A stretch of DNA of 64,000 nt from an uncultured Clostridia bacterium (GCA_947624555.1 CANQKW010000003.1:62001-126000); one strand, 5' to 3'. Positions 40,141 through 51,109 are shown, numbered from the stretch's first letter. The notes: generated by a model from the letters alone, not told the origin. Made by a program: numbers and translations.

Positions 40141-40278
40141 CCCCTAACAAATGAATATCACAAGGATATTGTTGCGGAATTTTTGGGAAATATTCTACCG
40201 AAAAATAAAAAGAAAAAACTAAAATTATAAAGTTTTTTGGAAATTCTTAAAATCTTTTTTCAAACTCGTTTTAAAAAC

Positions 40279-40317
40279 AAAAATACGGGGAAAACTCTTG
40301 GTCTTCCCCGTATTTTT
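40279..40317. terminator. bidirectional intrinsic terminator downstream of secDF
   Basis: AAAAATACGGGGAA / TTCCCCGTATTTTT perfect 14-bp arms. Confidence 0.92.
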
Positions 40318-40346
40318 AAACGCCTAAAAGGCATTTTGAATTTCGA

Positions 40347-42710
40347 TTATTTCTCCGATTTTGCGGCATTGAGCTTTCTGCTCTTCCTCTCCTGATGCCA
40401 GATCCAGATAGGTCCTGCAAGGCACAGCGAGGAGTAAAATCCTACCACCATACCGATTGCAAGCGGTATCGAGAACGAAAGTATAGACGTCGTTCCCATA
40501 AATGCGCAGACAACTGAAATCGAAATCATCGCCGTGACCGTCGTAGCAGTAGTGATTACCGAACGGCTCAATGTCTGATTTATCGAGAGATTTACCAGCT
40601 CACGGTCGTTAAATTTGCCGCCGTATTTTGCTCTGTTTTCACGCAAACGGTCGTAGATGATAATAGTATTGTTGATAGAATATCCCAACAGCGTCAGAAT
40701 GACCGCCATAAAGTTAGAGTCGAGCGCCATTCCGCCGAAAACATAAACCGCATATGTTACTGCAACATCGTGCATAAGGCAGATTATCGCAATAACGCCT
40801 GCGCTCCAGCCGCCTATCTTCTTAAAGCGGAACGCAATATAAATTACAAGGAGCACAAAAGCTATAATTACCGCAATAAGACAGCTTATAAAGAACTGTG
40901 AGCCTGCGGACGCAGAAACGTTCGTTGTGTCCATATTGACGATATTGTTATCGGGGTAGGTCTTTTCAAGATGTTCGGAAACGCTTTGGAGCATATCATC
41001 GTCCATTTTTTCATCTGCTGCAAACGAAACAACCAGCGTCTTAAGATTTCCCGTAAAGCTCGTTCCCGTAGTAACTGTGGCTCTGGAAGTACCAATGCTC
41101 TCTATCTGCGACTTAACATCGTTTACGTCGATTTCTCCCTCGTAAGAATAGGTGATCATAGTACCGCCCTTGAAACGAATATCAACAGCAACGCCTATTA
41201 TAAACGTGCGAGCGACAGTCGCCGCTATAACTACTGCGGAAATGATAACGAAGATCTTTCTCTTGCTGACGAAATCAAAGTTGGTTTTTGCCTTGACTTC
41301 GATATTGCGGACGGTATCCTTGCCCTTTTCCACGTTGGAAACAGGCATATCCTTGCCGGAAACGCCGTACAAAGCAGGCTTTCTGAAACATTTGAACTTC
41401 GAGAGAGCAACAGTCATAAGTCTTGTTGCCCAACAAGCCATAATGAAGTTCATAATAACGCCTGCAAGCAGCGTATATCCGAACGAATATATAGTACCCT
41501 CTGTGGAAGCGCCGAACCATGTTCCGAATACAGCCATAAGGATAAGCGCAACGATAATTACCGTGAGATTTGAGTCGAGAATTGCCGTAAATCCTCTTGA
41601 AAAGCCGTTTTTGAGTGCGCCGTCAATGGTGCGTCCTGCTTTTAGCTCTTCTTTAATTCTTTCTGCGGAAATAACGTTTGCGTCGACGCCCATACCTATT
41701 GAAAGAATGATACCCGCAATACCGGGAAGCGTCAGCGAAGATGCGCTGTTGAACGCAAAGAAACCCGTTATCGCCGCAAACATACCTGCCACCTGTCCCG
41801 TAAGAGAAACAACCGCAACAAATCCGGGCAGTCTGTAATAAATTATCATAAATATCGCTATCAGCACAAATGCGATAAGTCCTGCGAGTGCCATAGCGTC
41901 GCGGGCGCCCGTTCCCAAAATAGGCGAGATAGTCGAAAGGCTCTTTATATCCAGCTTGAAAGGAAGTGCGCCGCCGTTTATCTTATTTGCGAGGTCCTGT
42001 GCGCTTTCTGCGGTAAAGCTGCCCGAAATCTGGCAGGAACCGTCAGCTATGCGCTCATTTACATTAGGCGATGAGATACACACATCGTCCATCCAGATTG
42101 AGATTTGTTCTCCGACAAGTCTGCCTGTTGCGTCAGCGAATTTTTCCTTTCCGCTGTCCTTAAACTCAAGATGAACTATATACTCATCATTCTTACTGTC
42201 ATAGCCTGCCTGTGCACGCTGTACATCTGCTCCCGTGAGAATAACGGTTTCGGTGTCGCCCGTAGGCAGACCCTCGCTGTCGGTCTCATACTTTTCACGG
42301 AAGGTGAGCAGCGCAGTTTCGCCTATTTCCTTGACAGCCTGTTCGGGATCAAAGGAAGTGTCGTCGCTCTGCCACGGAAACTGCACGATAATAGCGTTTG
42401 TTGCCAAATCCACAAAAACATCATAGTCGTTTATGTTTTTGGAAACAAGACGGGTCTCCATAATAGACTTTGCGGCGTTAAGGTCGTCCTCTGTGACTGC
42501 ATTCTCCTTAGCGTAGTCCTCAGGCACGCCGAAAGTAACGTTTACGCCGCCTCGAATGTCAATTCCCCATCTGATGTCGTCAATTCCCCATATATAGTGG
42601 TTTTTGATGTCGCCGTTATAGGTTTTGACACCCATTGTACTAAGGACAGTAAAAGCGATTATCAGGAAAAAGACCACAAAGAAAACGGGTTTTGTGATTT
42701 TACTCTTCAA
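40347..42710 (-). CDS. secDF: fused protein translocase subunit SecDF
   Basis: WGIDIRGGVNVTFG; GIAGIILSIGMGVDANVISAERIKEEL; VDIRFKGGTMITYSY; LLGYSINNTIIIYDRLREN. Confidence 0.96.
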   Translation of the reverse strand: MKSKITKPVFFVVFFLIIAFTVLSTMGVKTYNGDIKNHYIWGIDDIRWGIDIRGGVNVTFGVPEDYAKENAVTEDDLNAAKSIMETRLVSKNINDYDVFVDLATNAIIVQFPWQSDDTSFDPEQAVKEIGETALLTFREKYETDSEGLPTGDTETVILTGADVQRAQAGYDSKNDEYIVHLEFKDSGKEKFADATGRLVGEQISIWMDDVCISSPNVNERIADGSCQISGSFTAESAQDLANKINGGALPFKLDIKSLSTISPILGTGARDAMALAGLIAFVLIAIFMIIYYRLPGFVAVVSLTGQVAGMFAAITGFFAFNSASSLTLPGIAGIILSIGMGVDANVISAERIKEELKAGRTIDGALKNGFSRGFTAILDSNLTVIIVALILMAVFGTWFGASTEGTIYSFGYTLLAGVIMNFIMACWATRLMTVALSKFKCFRKPALYGVSGKDMPVSNVEKGKDTVRNIEVKAKTNFDFVSKRKIFVIISAVVIAATVARTFIIGVAVDIRFKGGTMITYSYEGEIDVNDVKSQIESIGTSRATVTTGTSFTGNLKTLVVSFAADEKMDDDMLQSVSEHLEKTYPDNNIVNMDTTNVSASAGSQFFISCLIAVIIAFVLLVIYIAFRFKKIGGWSAGVIAIICLMHDVAVTYAVYVFGGMALDSNFMAVILTLLGYSINNTIIIYDRLRENRAKYGGKFNDRELVNLSINQTLSRSVITTATTVTAMISISVVCAFMGTTSILSFSIPLAIGMVVGFYSSLCLAGPIWIWHQERKSRKLNAAKSEK

Positions 42711-42851
42711 ACATTTTCACTCCGTTTCACGATTTTTATCATTGTCCTATATCATATATTTCGAGTTTAACATCAAATTGCTTTCCCTGTAAAGAAGGCA
42801 AATTTAACGCCTGTTGTCTATTATATCACAATTTGTCCCGTTTGTCAAGAG

Positions 42852-44741
42852 CTAAAGCTTGCAATAAACTACTCCGAAATCGAACGGCGCTACCGTTATC
42901 CTGTTGTCGTCAATGCCCAGACCATAGCGGTCGAAAGCGGGCGTAAATCCGCTGAACATATCGGTATGCTCGTTTACGATACGGAAAGTTCTCGTTTTGG
43001 TGGATTTATTGAGGTAGATTATCGCTGCGTCACGGTTTATCTTGTCGCAGCGTGCAAATACGCACACGTTGTCGTCAACCTCGATAAAACGCATATCGCC
43101 CTGCTCAAAGGCTCTTGTGCCCTGTCTTACCCTTGCAAGACTTCTTGTAAAGTCGATAAGCTCAATATTTTCGTTGCCCCACGGATAACATCTTCGGTTG
43201 AACGGGTCACGGTAGCCTTCCATTCCTGCCTCATCTCCGTAATAAATGCAAGGAATACCCGGCAAAAAGAACTGGAGTACCATTGCACATTTCAGCAAAG
43301 AAATACCGTAAGTGTATTCGGCAGGCTCAAGGTGTCTTTCGCACTGCCAGTCCTTATCGTGCCAGCCCACTTCTTCGCCGCCCAGACGAGTCAGCGCACG
43401 CTCCGTGTCATGCGTGGAGATGAAATTCATCAGCATATCAACGGCAGGCTTAGGATAATGCTCCAGTATAGTCATTATCGAGTCGATAAAAATGCCTGCG
43501 TTTGCGTATTTTACGTAATTAAGTATAGCCTCTTTAAAGGGATAATTCATAACGCTGTCAAGCTGTCCGCCGAGCAGGTATCTTCTGCGGACGCCATAGC
43601 TCTCCTTGTTTGAGGCGTCCTCCCACACTTCTCCGTAAATAACCTTGTCCGTACCCATTTTCTTGACGGATTTGTTAAGATTATCCAGAAACTGGTCAGG
43701 CAGCTCGTCTGCAACGTCAAGACGCCAGCCTCTTGCGCCCAGCTCAATCCATTTCTGAAGAATACCGCCGTCACCGCAGATATATTCGGTATATTCGGGG
43801 TTATTCTCGTTGACATTCGGGAGAGTTGTGATGCCCCACCAGCTCTCGTATCTGTCGGGATAAGCCGTAAAGCTGTACCACGGGAAATAGGGGCTGTTTC
43901 TGTCACGAAAAGCGCCCGTATCGTTTCCGTAGCGTCCGAATTTGTTGAAATAAACAGAGTCTGCGCCCGTATGCGAAAAAACTCCGTCAAGAATGATGTC
44001 TATGCCCATTTCTCCTGCTTTTTGGCAAAGCTCCTTGAAATCCTCTTCCGTGCCGAGAAGAGGGTCTATTTTTTCATAATTTGACGTGGAATAGCGGTGG
44101 TTTTCCTGGCTCTCGAAGATGGGGTTAAGGTATATTATAGTTGTTCCCAAAGATTTTATATAAGGCAGTTTCTGTATAATTCCCTTTAAATCGCCGCCGA
44201 AAAAGTCGTTGTTTCTAACTATTCCCTTTTCATCGGGGCGGTAATAGGGCGTGCCGTACCAATCATCCCGGATAACCCTGTCCGCAGGAACGTTTTCGTG
44301 CTGCTCTCCGCTTTTAGCAAATCTGTCAGGGAAGATCTGATACATTATGCCGCCTCTTACAAAGGACGGCGTGTACAGATTTTCGTCAAAAACCGTGAGC
44401 TGGAAAAGCTCTTCGCCCTCAAAAACGCCGATATTTGCGCCTGTTCTTTTTATATAGCGGCGGCGTCCGTTTATCACTCCCGTGAAATAGTACTGATGAA
44501 CGCCGACGTTATTCGGGGTAAAAACTCCCGTAAAGATGTTGTCACTTCCGCTCTCGTCCTGAAGAACAAGCTCGATAAAACGCTCCTTATAACCGGGTCG
44601 GAACATAACCAGAGTAAGACTGCCCGAAACCTGAAACTCTTTGGGTATTCTTACGTTGAAAATAGACGGCTGACCTCTGCGTATAGCCCCGAACGGGTGT
44701 TTATAGCTCGTATCAAAGCAGTCAAAAATCGGCATACTCAT
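42852..44741 (-). CDS. GH13 alpha-glycosidase (cyclomaltodextrinase/neopullulanase-like)
   Basis: MYQIFPDRFAKSG, TTIIYLNPIFES, DGVFSHTG, ARGWRLDVADELP, VIYGEVWED, FISTHDTERAL; start moved to MSMPIFDC (RBS GGGAGA) to avoid overlap with glgP. Confidence 0.93.
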   Translation of the reverse strand: MSMPIFDCFDTSYKHPFGAIRRGQPSIFNVRIPKEFQVSGSLTLVMFRPGYKERFIELVLQDESGSDNIFTGVFTPNNVGVHQYYFTGVINGRRRYIKRTGANIGVFEGEELFQLTVFDENLYTPSFVRGGIMYQIFPDRFAKSGEQHENVPADRVIRDDWYGTPYYRPDEKGIVRNNDFFGGDLKGIIQKLPYIKSLGTTIIYLNPIFESQENHRYSTSNYEKIDPLLGTEEDFKELCQKAGEMGIDIILDGVFSHTGADSVYFNKFGRYGNDTGAFRDRNSPYFPWYSFTAYPDRYESWWGITTLPNVNENNPEYTEYICGDGGILQKWIELGARGWRLDVADELPDQFLDNLNKSVKKMGTDKVIYGEVWEDASNKESYGVRRRYLLGGQLDSVMNYPFKEAILNYVKYANAGIFIDSIMTILEHYPKPAVDMLMNFISTHDTERALTRLGGEEVGWHDKDWQCERHLEPAEYTYGISLLKCAMVLQFFLPGIPCIYYGDEAGMEGYRDPFNRRCYPWGNENIELIDFTRSLARVRQGTRAFEQGDMRFIEVDDNVCVFARCDKINRDAAIIYLNKSTKTRTFRIVNEHTDMFSGFTPAFDRYGLGIDDNRITVAPFDFGVVYCKL

Positions 44742-44839
44742 ATATAAATTCTCTCCCAAAAATGTTATAATATTTTGCCCATTATAATATAATTTTCTCC
44801 CCCATTTTTTGGGGGAGAAAAATATTTGCAGTTGAAATG

Positions 44840-47239
44840 TTATTTCAAATTCCAAATGTCGCGGGCATAGTCCTGTACCGCACGGTCAGCTGAAAATCTT
44901 CCCGAACCTGCAATATTGAACAGCGACTTCTTGTTCCACTCTTTGGCATTCTTGTAGACCTCGGAGGCATAAGCCTGTGTTCCTCTGTAGCTGTCGAAAT
45001 CGGCAAGAGCCATATAGAAGTCCTTATTTCTGATAGAGTCCGCAACTTCATTAAACGTAGCTCCGTTTATTCCGTTGTACATTCTGTCTATCACGTTTCT
45101 GATAACGGGATTGCCGTCGATATAAGACTGAGGATTGTAGCCCTTAAGCCGCAGTTCGTTCACTTCGGGAGTCCTCATACCGAAGATGAAGATATTATCA
45201 GTACCCACAGCCTCGTGTATTTCAACGTTTGCGCCGTCATAAGTGCCCAAAGTAAGCGCACCGTTAAGCATAAGTTTCATATTGCCCGTACCGGACGCCT
45301 CTGTTCCTGCAAGAGAGATCTGCTCGGATATTTCAGCGGCAGGCATAAGCATTTCGGAAAGTGTTACGCAGTAATCTTCCAGGAAAACGACCTGAAGTTT
45401 CTCACGGAGAGTGGGGTCATGCTTAAGCTCCTCGCCTATGCACCAGATCATCTTGATTATCTGCTTTGCGATATAATATCCGGGAGCTGCCTTTGCGGCG
45501 AAAATATAGGTCTTGGGCACGAACGGAGCGTTCGGGTTCTGCTTGAGGTAGTTGTAATCTGCGATAATATTCATAGCATTGAGCTGCTGACGCTTATACT
45601 CGTGCAGACGCTTTACCTGAACGTCAAAAATGCTGTCGACATTGAGCTTTGTGCCTGTTGTTTTCTCGACATACTGAGCAAAGCTTTCCTTATTTGCACG
45701 CTTTATCTTGCCCAATTTTTCGAGAACGGAGGCATCGTTTGCGAATACCTGGAACTTTATAAGCTCCGAGGCGTCCTTCTTAAAGCCCTCGCCGATACAC
45801 TCGGAGAGCAGGTCGGTAAGACCCTTGTTGCTCTGGAGCAGCCATCTTCTGTAAGCGATACCGTTTGTGACATTCTTGAACTGATACGGCTTGTCTAATG
45901 CCTGCAAACGGAAAACATCGTCCTTGATAATCTGGCTGTGGAGCTTTGAAACTCCGTTTACGCTGTGTGACGACGCAACGCAAAGATTTGCCATATGAAT
46001 TTTGCCGTCCTTCATAATGCACATCTTGCCTGCTTTATCGGCGTCGCCGCCTGTGCGGTTCATAATATCCTCGTAATAACGGCGGTTTATCTCACAGATT
46101 ATCTGGTAAATTCTAGGAAGAATAGTTTCAACAAGGCTCTGATCCCACTTTTCGAGAGCCTCTGCCATAACGGTATGATTGGTGTAAGCAAACGTGTTTG
46201 TAACGATATGCCACGCCTTTTCCCAGCTGTAGCCGCACTCGTCAAGCAATATTCTCATCAGTTCGGGGATAGCAAGCGTCGGGTGAGTATCGTTGATATG
46301 GATAGCAACCTTTTCGTGGAAATTGTCCATATTGCCGTAAACTCTCATATGACGCATAACTATATCGCCTATGGACGCAGCGCACATAAAGTACTGCTGG
46401 CGCAGGCGGAGAGCCTTGCCCTCTGCGTGATTGTCGTTCGGGTAAAGCACCTTTGATATAGAATGAGCGATATTGTTTGCGCCCAAAGCCTTAGTGTAAT
46501 CGCCCGTATTGAAAGCGTTCATATCGAAGGACATAGCCTCTGCACTCCACAGACGGAGCTTGGAAACGCCCTTGCTGTCGTATCCCGACACGTACATATC
46601 GTAAGGAACTGCATTTACGCTGTTGTAATTGATGTGCTGGAGCTGGTGATAATCGTTATCCCAACGCTCAACTATCTGACCGTCAAAGCGCACCTCTACA
46701 GCCTGGTCACGCACGGGAACGAGCCACGCACCGCCTCCGGGCAGCCAGTTATCGGGCAGCTCTGTCTGCCAGCCGTCAACAATTTTCTGCTTGAAAATGC
46801 CGTACTCGTAAAGGATAGAGTATCCTGTCGCAGGGAAATCGCAGGTAGCAAGTCCGTCCATATAGCAAGCTGCAAGACGTCCCAGACCGCCGTTTCCCAA
46901 ACCCGCATCAGGTTCTTCCTCGTAGACCTTGTCGATTTTAACGCCTATTTCGTCAAGAGCAGCCTCAACCTCGTCCTGAAGACCTAAATTGTACAGCGAA
47001 GTCTTAAGCGAACGTCCCATAAGAAATTCCATTGAAAGGTAATAGACCTGTTTCTTACCTTTTGAATTAAGGTCGTGCATAAAGTTATGACGCTTTTCCT
47101 TCATATAATTTACAACGATAGTGGAAAGCGCACGATAAATCTGAGTAATATTTGCGTCTTTCCTGTTGGTTCTGTAATCATATTCCAGAATTGTGGCGAG
47201 CTGTTTTAAAATCTCTTCCTTTGAAATCGGTGATTTCAT
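44840..47239 (-). CDS. glgP: glycogen/starch/alpha-glucan phosphorylase
   Basis: YYLSMEFLMGRSL, AGLGNGGLGRLAACYMDGLAT, EASGTGNMKLMLNGALTLGTYDGANVEI. Confidence 0.97.
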   Translation of the reverse strand: MKSPISKEEILKQLATILEYDYRTNRKDANITQIYRALSTIVVNYMKEKRHNFMHDLNSKGKKQVYYLSMEFLMGRSLKTSLYNLGLQDEVEAALDEIGVKIDKVYEEEPDAGLGNGGLGRLAACYMDGLATCDFPATGYSILYEYGIFKQKIVDGWQTELPDNWLPGGGAWLVPVRDQAVEVRFDGQIVERWDNDYHQLQHINYNSVNAVPYDMYVSGYDSKGVSKLRLWSAEAMSFDMNAFNTGDYTKALGANNIAHSISKVLYPNDNHAEGKALRLRQQYFMCAASIGDIVMRHMRVYGNMDNFHEKVAIHINDTHPTLAIPELMRILLDECGYSWEKAWHIVTNTFAYTNHTVMAEALEKWDQSLVETILPRIYQIICEINRRYYEDIMNRTGGDADKAGKMCIMKDGKIHMANLCVASSHSVNGVSKLHSQIIKDDVFRLQALDKPYQFKNVTNGIAYRRWLLQSNKGLTDLLSECIGEGFKKDASELIKFQVFANDASVLEKLGKIKRANKESFAQYVEKTTGTKLNVDSIFDVQVKRLHEYKRQQLNAMNIIADYNYLKQNPNAPFVPKTYIFAAKAAPGYYIAKQIIKMIWCIGEELKHDPTLREKLQVVFLEDYCVTLSEMLMPAAEISEQISLAGTEASGTGNMKLMLNGALTLGTYDGANVEIHEAVGTDNIFIFGMRTPEVNELRLKGYNPQSYIDGNPVIRNVIDRMYNGINGATFNEVADSIRNKDFYMALADFDSYRGTQAYASEVYKNAKEWNKKSLFNIAGSGRFSADRAVQDYARDIWNLK

Positions 47240-47423
47240 ATAATAAATACCCCTCTCTTATTCGACCGTAAAATGAACTCTGCCGAAAGTCGGATAATTC
47301 GTTACTGTACAGAGTTTATCTATTTTATTATACACTTTTTTGAAACAAATTTCAAGAGATTTACAAAATAATTTCAAATTACAACAAATTTAACACACTA
47401 AATTAAACGTTTTGCACAAAAAT

Positions 47424-47455
47424 CACCGCACAGGGAAAATAAATCCTGCACGGTG
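47424..47455 (-). terminator. imperfect terminator hairpin downstream of the 56-aa Cys-rich protein
   Basis: CACCGCACAGG ... CCTGCACGGTG with T-rich flank on the minus strand. Confidence 0.55.
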
Positions 47456-47478
47456 TGAGAAAAAACGTTTTTCTGCGG

Positions 47479-47649
47479 TTACTGTTTTCGTGCAATTTTA
47501 TACTCGTCGTCAGGCTCGTAGAAAGAGCAATCGTAGTTTGTGCCCTGCAAAAACCTGTACATTTCGTCCTCGTCAAGATTTACAAGGCAGGTGTAGCAGC
47601 CGCACTCATCGTCATATACGTAATTTACACATTCTTCGCAGTTTGACAT
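47479..47649 (-). CDS. 56-aa Cys-rich protein, DUF6472-like
   Basis: MSNCEECVNYVYDDECGCYTCLVNLDEDEMYRFLQGTNYDCSFYEPDDEYKIARKQ; RBS caggag; start inside the ORF-track entry. Confidence 0.75.
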   Translation of the reverse strand: MSNCEECVNYVYDDECGCYTCLVNLDEDEMYRFLQGTNYDCSFYEPDDEYKIARKQ

Positions 47650-47663
47650 ATTTTGCTCCTGTC

Positions 47664-48689
47664 TTATTTGAGAATTGAAGAGTAGAAATCGTCCCACATT
47701 TTAAGGACGTGCTTTTTCTCGTAAAACTCGTTTCCCCGTTTAGCGTTAAGGCAGCCTTTTTTGTAGTATTCCTTATCGTCACGGAGCTTTTCAATCTCTT
47801 TTACAAAGCCGTCTGCGCCGTCCTCACGGTAATAAAAATCAAAGAGAATGTTGTTGTAAATGGGCAAATCTCTTAAAAGAATGGGGATATTTACGCACAT
47901 CGCCTCAAGGATAGTCATAGGAAACAGCTCCTCAAAGGACGGCAAAAACATAACATCGGCTGCGTTGTAGACCTTGTTCATATTCTCACGGTCAACTATT
48001 CCCAGAAATTTTATATTCTTCGGGTGATTTTTCAGAAGCTTTTGTATCTCGTCATAGCCGTCGGTTATTCTTCCGAAACTGAAACCGCCTGCCCACACAA
48101 ACTGCACGTCGGGCAAACGCTCTGCGCACTCTGCGAAATCAAAAATTCCCTTTCTTGTCTGGAGCTGACCGGCGCACATTACAGTGAATTTATCCTCGGG
48201 AATATTCAGCTTTTTTCTGATATACGCTTTCTTTTCGGGAGAAACGGGATGGAATTTGTCCGTATCGACATAATTCGGTATGTAAGTGACCTTTTCACGG
48301 GGAATGCCGTACTCTTCAAGAGCGTCAATAAAGTAGGGATTTACCACGACAAGGTGCTCCATAGAGCTGTAAAACTTAATCATATACTTGTAGAAAACCG
48401 CTCTTGCGGGTTTGGGGAGATTTAGGCTGTCGTCAACTGTGGAAGGCAGCATATGCACGTAGCACACGGATGTTCCGTTTTTGCAGCGGCGCTTTCTGTT
48501 GATGTAAAATGAGGGATTTATCGTATGATAATGCGTGATGTCCGCCGTCATTTTTGCGTTCTCAAAGACATCAAACTTGTCGGAAAGACCCTCTTTTACC
48601 AGACGAACCTGTTCCATATAAGCCGAACCTACGCCCTGACCCTTTACGCTGGTAGCCTGTGAAATCATATTGATAGTTTTTTTCTCCAT
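47664..48689 (-). CDS. GT4-family glycosyltransferase
   Basis: VMCAGQLQTRKGIFDFAECAERLPDVQFVWAGG...ADVMFLPSFEELFPMTILEAMCVNIPILLRD. Confidence 0.92.
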   Translation of the reverse strand: MEKKTINMISQATSVKGQGVGSAYMEQVRLVKEGLSDKFDVFENAKMTADITHYHTINPSFYINRKRRCKNGTSVCYVHMLPSTVDDSLNLPKPARAVFYKYMIKFYSSMEHLVVVNPYFIDALEEYGIPREKVTYIPNYVDTDKFHPVSPEKKAYIRKKLNIPEDKFTVMCAGQLQTRKGIFDFAECAERLPDVQFVWAGGFSFGRITDGYDEIQKLLKNHPKNIKFLGIVDRENMNKVYNAADVMFLPSFEELFPMTILEAMCVNIPILLRDLPIYNNILFDFYYREDGADGFVKEIEKLRDDKEYYKKGCLNAKRGNEFYEKKHVLKMWDDFYSSILK

Positions 48690-48830
48690 AAAGCTCTCCT
48701 TAATCCGAACTGTATATCCCGTGAGTATATTTTACATCAGCAAAAACTGCATTTTACTGCAAAGATTGCTAAAAATCATCGATAACACACAAATAACAAA
48801 CGGCGCCTCAAAAATCAACTGACGGCAAGC

Positions 48831-49820
48831 CTATTTGTCCTCTAAGTCTTTAAGCGCCTTTATCTCGTCGCGGTTGAGCTTTATTTGTGCGTCTTTAAGC
48901 ACCTTTACCTCCGCTTTATTCACGGTAAACGGTACATCGGGCTTTTTATCCAGTTTTATTGTAAGCGTTCCCGTGAGCAGATTTACGTCCGTAACAACGC
49001 CCCGTCCTTCGGCTGTTTCCACGGTAGCGCCTATTTTGGGCGTTGTTTTCAGGAAGTCCTCATAGCAGCTCTGCTCATATTTCAGGCAGCACATAAGTCT
49101 TCCGCACGTACCCGAAATCTTAGTGGGATTGAGCGAAAGCGACTGCTCCTTTGCCATTTTTATGGACACGGGCTGAAACTCTCCCAAAAAGCTCGAACAG
49201 CAGAAAGGTCTGCCGCAGATGCCCAAACCGCCCAAAAGCTTTGCCTCATCTCTTACGCCTATCTGCCGAAGTTCTATCCTCGTGCGGTAAATAGAGGCGA
49301 GGTCTTTTACCAGATCACGGAAATCGACTCTTCCCTCTGACGTGAAATAAAACAATATTTTTGTCCCGTCAAAGGTGCAGTCCACGTCTATGGGTTTCAT
49401 ATCGAGCTTGTGGCGGTGTATTCTCTCAGAAAAGGTCTTCATAATCTCCTTTTCTTTTTCACGGTTGCTTTCAAGCTGTTTTTTATCCGCATCCGTCGCT
49501 TTTCTGACGACCCTTTTCAGCGGAGCGGAAAGCGTTTTCTGCGGAATTTTCCTGTTGGGGAGGATTATCTCGCCGCATTCAATTCCCCGAACGGTTTCCA
49601 CGACAGCAAGGTCGCCGTGAGAAAACACAATTTCTCCGGGAGAAAAGTAATACACCTTTCCCACGTCTTTAAAGCGCACCCCGATAATTTCGATTTCCGC
49701 CGTGTCCGCATCCTGATTTTCGGGAATATCGGCTCTTTTGCTTTTTATTTCTTCGGAGATGTTTTCTTTCCCTTTTTTCGGGGCGATTTTCTCCGTATAG
49801 TAATCCAGACCGTTATCCAT
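48831..49820 (-). CDS. PSP1 domain protein (YaaT/RicT family)
   Basis: IIGVRFKDVGKVYYFSPGE...KILFYFTSEGRVDFRDLVKDLASIYRTRIELRQIGVRDEAKLLGGLGICGRPFCCSSFL...CGRLMCCLKYE. Confidence 0.93.
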   Translation of the reverse strand: MDNGLDYYTEKIAPKKGKENISEEIKSKRADIPENQDADTAEIEIIGVRFKDVGKVYYFSPGEIVFSHGDLAVVETVRGIECGEIILPNRKIPQKTLSAPLKRVVRKATDADKKQLESNREKEKEIMKTFSERIHRHKLDMKPIDVDCTFDGTKILFYFTSEGRVDFRDLVKDLASIYRTRIELRQIGVRDEAKLLGGLGICGRPFCCSSFLGEFQPVSIKMAKEQSLSLNPTKISGTCGRLMCCLKYEQSCYEDFLKTTPKIGATVETAEGRGVVTDVNLLTGTLTIKLDKKPDVPFTVNKAEVKVLKDAQIKLNRDEIKALKDLEDK

Positions 49821-50784
49821 TATTTCCCTCTTTTCCTTCCGCAAAAGCGGCAGTAAAATAAGCCGCCGTCAATGCGGGATTAAGGTTGTATATTTCGTTC
49901 GCATTTATCTCAAAAGCTCTGTCGAGCAGAAAAATAAGCTCATCTTCGGTGTAATTTTCTGCGGCGGCAAGAGATGTCCGTTTATCGGCAAAATCCGCAC
50001 AAGCGCCCTCTTTTACGGCAAGAGCGTCACGGAAGATCCTTGTAAAATATCCCATTACTGCCGAAAGCTCTGCTCTGTCCTTTGTTTCCGAAAGAGCTGC
50101 CGCCGTGCCAAAGCCGTCCTTTACCGATGCAGCGGCAGCGGCTTTTTTCGCTGTATTGAGCAGTCTTGTTTCAATGCTGTCATCCGAAAGAGCAGACTTA
50201 CATTCTCCGATATTGCCCGAAAATGTTTCTGCAAGCTCTCTTGCACGGCTTTCGTCCGTACCGTCCTCAACAAGGCATCGCACACAGCTTTCAATATCCG
50301 TTTCGGGCACTTCGTAAAGCGTCACTCTCGACATAACCGTTATCGGCACGAGATTTACATTCTCGCAGGTAAAAATAAACCGTAGATGAGCAGGCGGCTC
50401 TTCGATGAGCTTTAGCAGGGCATTCTGATGCTGTGTGAGCATACTGTCGCAGTCCTCGAAAACGTAAATTTTGACATCGCCGTTGTTGGGCTTGATGACC
50501 GTGCCTTTTAACAGCTCACGGAGAGTTTTCATCTCGTATTTTCCGCCCAGCGTTTCCTTTACAAAAATAACGTCGGGGTGAGCGTTCATATCAATATTGC
50601 GACAGGTCGGGCACTCTCCGCAGGCGTTGTTTTCACACAGAAACAGTTTTGCCGTATAGCGGGCGAGGGTCTTTCGTCCCGAACCTTTTCTCCCCGAAAA
50701 CATAATTGCGTGGGAGAGCCGATTTTTTTCGGCTGTGAGGTCGAGTATTTCTTTAAGCTCGTCCTTTCCGTAAAGCCTTGTCAT
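49813..50784 (-). CDS. holB: DNA polymerase III subunit delta'
   Basis: AIMFSGRKGSGRKTLARYTAKLFLCENN..CGECPTCRNIDMNAHPDVIFV; FEDCDSMLTQHQNALLKLIEEPPAHLRFIFTCEN; yaaT-holB-yaaQ synteny. Confidence 0.92.
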   Translation of the reverse strand: MTRLYGKDELKEILDLTAEKNRLSHAIMFSGRKGSGRKTLARYTAKLFLCENNACGECPTCRNIDMNAHPDVIFVKETLGGKYEMKTLRELLKGTVIKPNNGDVKIYVFEDCDSMLTQHQNALLKLIEEPPAHLRFIFTCENVNLVPITVMSRVTLYEVPETDIESCVRCLVEDGTDESRARELAETFSGNIGECKSALSDDSIETRLLNTAKKAAAAASVKDGFGTAAALSETKDRAELSAVMGYFTRIFRDALAVKEGACADFADKRTSLAAAENYTEDELIFLLDRAFEINANEIYNLNPALTAAYFTAAFAEGKEGNNG

Positions 50785-50785
50785 A

Positions 50786-51109
50786 TCAGACCTTTTCAAA
50801 CCTCTCTATATCGGTCACAAAGACAGTTGCTCCGCCTACGGTCACCTCTACGGGGATACCTGTAAAGCTGTTGGTTGCATATGCCGAAGAATTTGGCACG
50901 AATTGCTGTCTTTTATGGGAATGTTCTTTGATTATCTCTATTACGCTGTCGACCTTATCGTCCTCTGCACAAACGATAAATGTGGTATTTCCCGACATAA
51001 GAAAACCGCCTGTTGTAGAGAGCTTTGTTGCCTGAAAGCCGTTTCTTGTCAATGACTGGCGCACGGCGTGGCTGTCGTCGTTATTTACAATAGCAAAAAT
51101 CAGTTTCAT
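50786..51109 (-). CDS. darA: cyclic-di-AMP receptor DarA/PstA (YaaQ) family
   Basis: MKLIFAIVNNDDSHAVRQSLTRNGFQATKLSTTGGFLMSGNTTF; synteny with holB. Confidence 0.93.
   Translation of the reverse strand: MKLIFAIVNNDDSHAVRQSLTRNGFQATKLSTTGGFLMSGNTTFIVCAEDDKVDSVIEIIKEHSHKRQQFVPNSSAYATNSFTGIPVEVTVGGATVFVTDIERFEKV

Noticed and set aside
41152-41838. 228-aa plus-strand ORF opposite secDF
   Set aside because: Antisense shadow of secDF; no domain or RBS support.
45215-46987. Plus-strand ORFs of 227, 153 and 174 aa opposite glgP
   Set aside because: Antisense to glycogen phosphorylase; explained by codon bias of the real gene.
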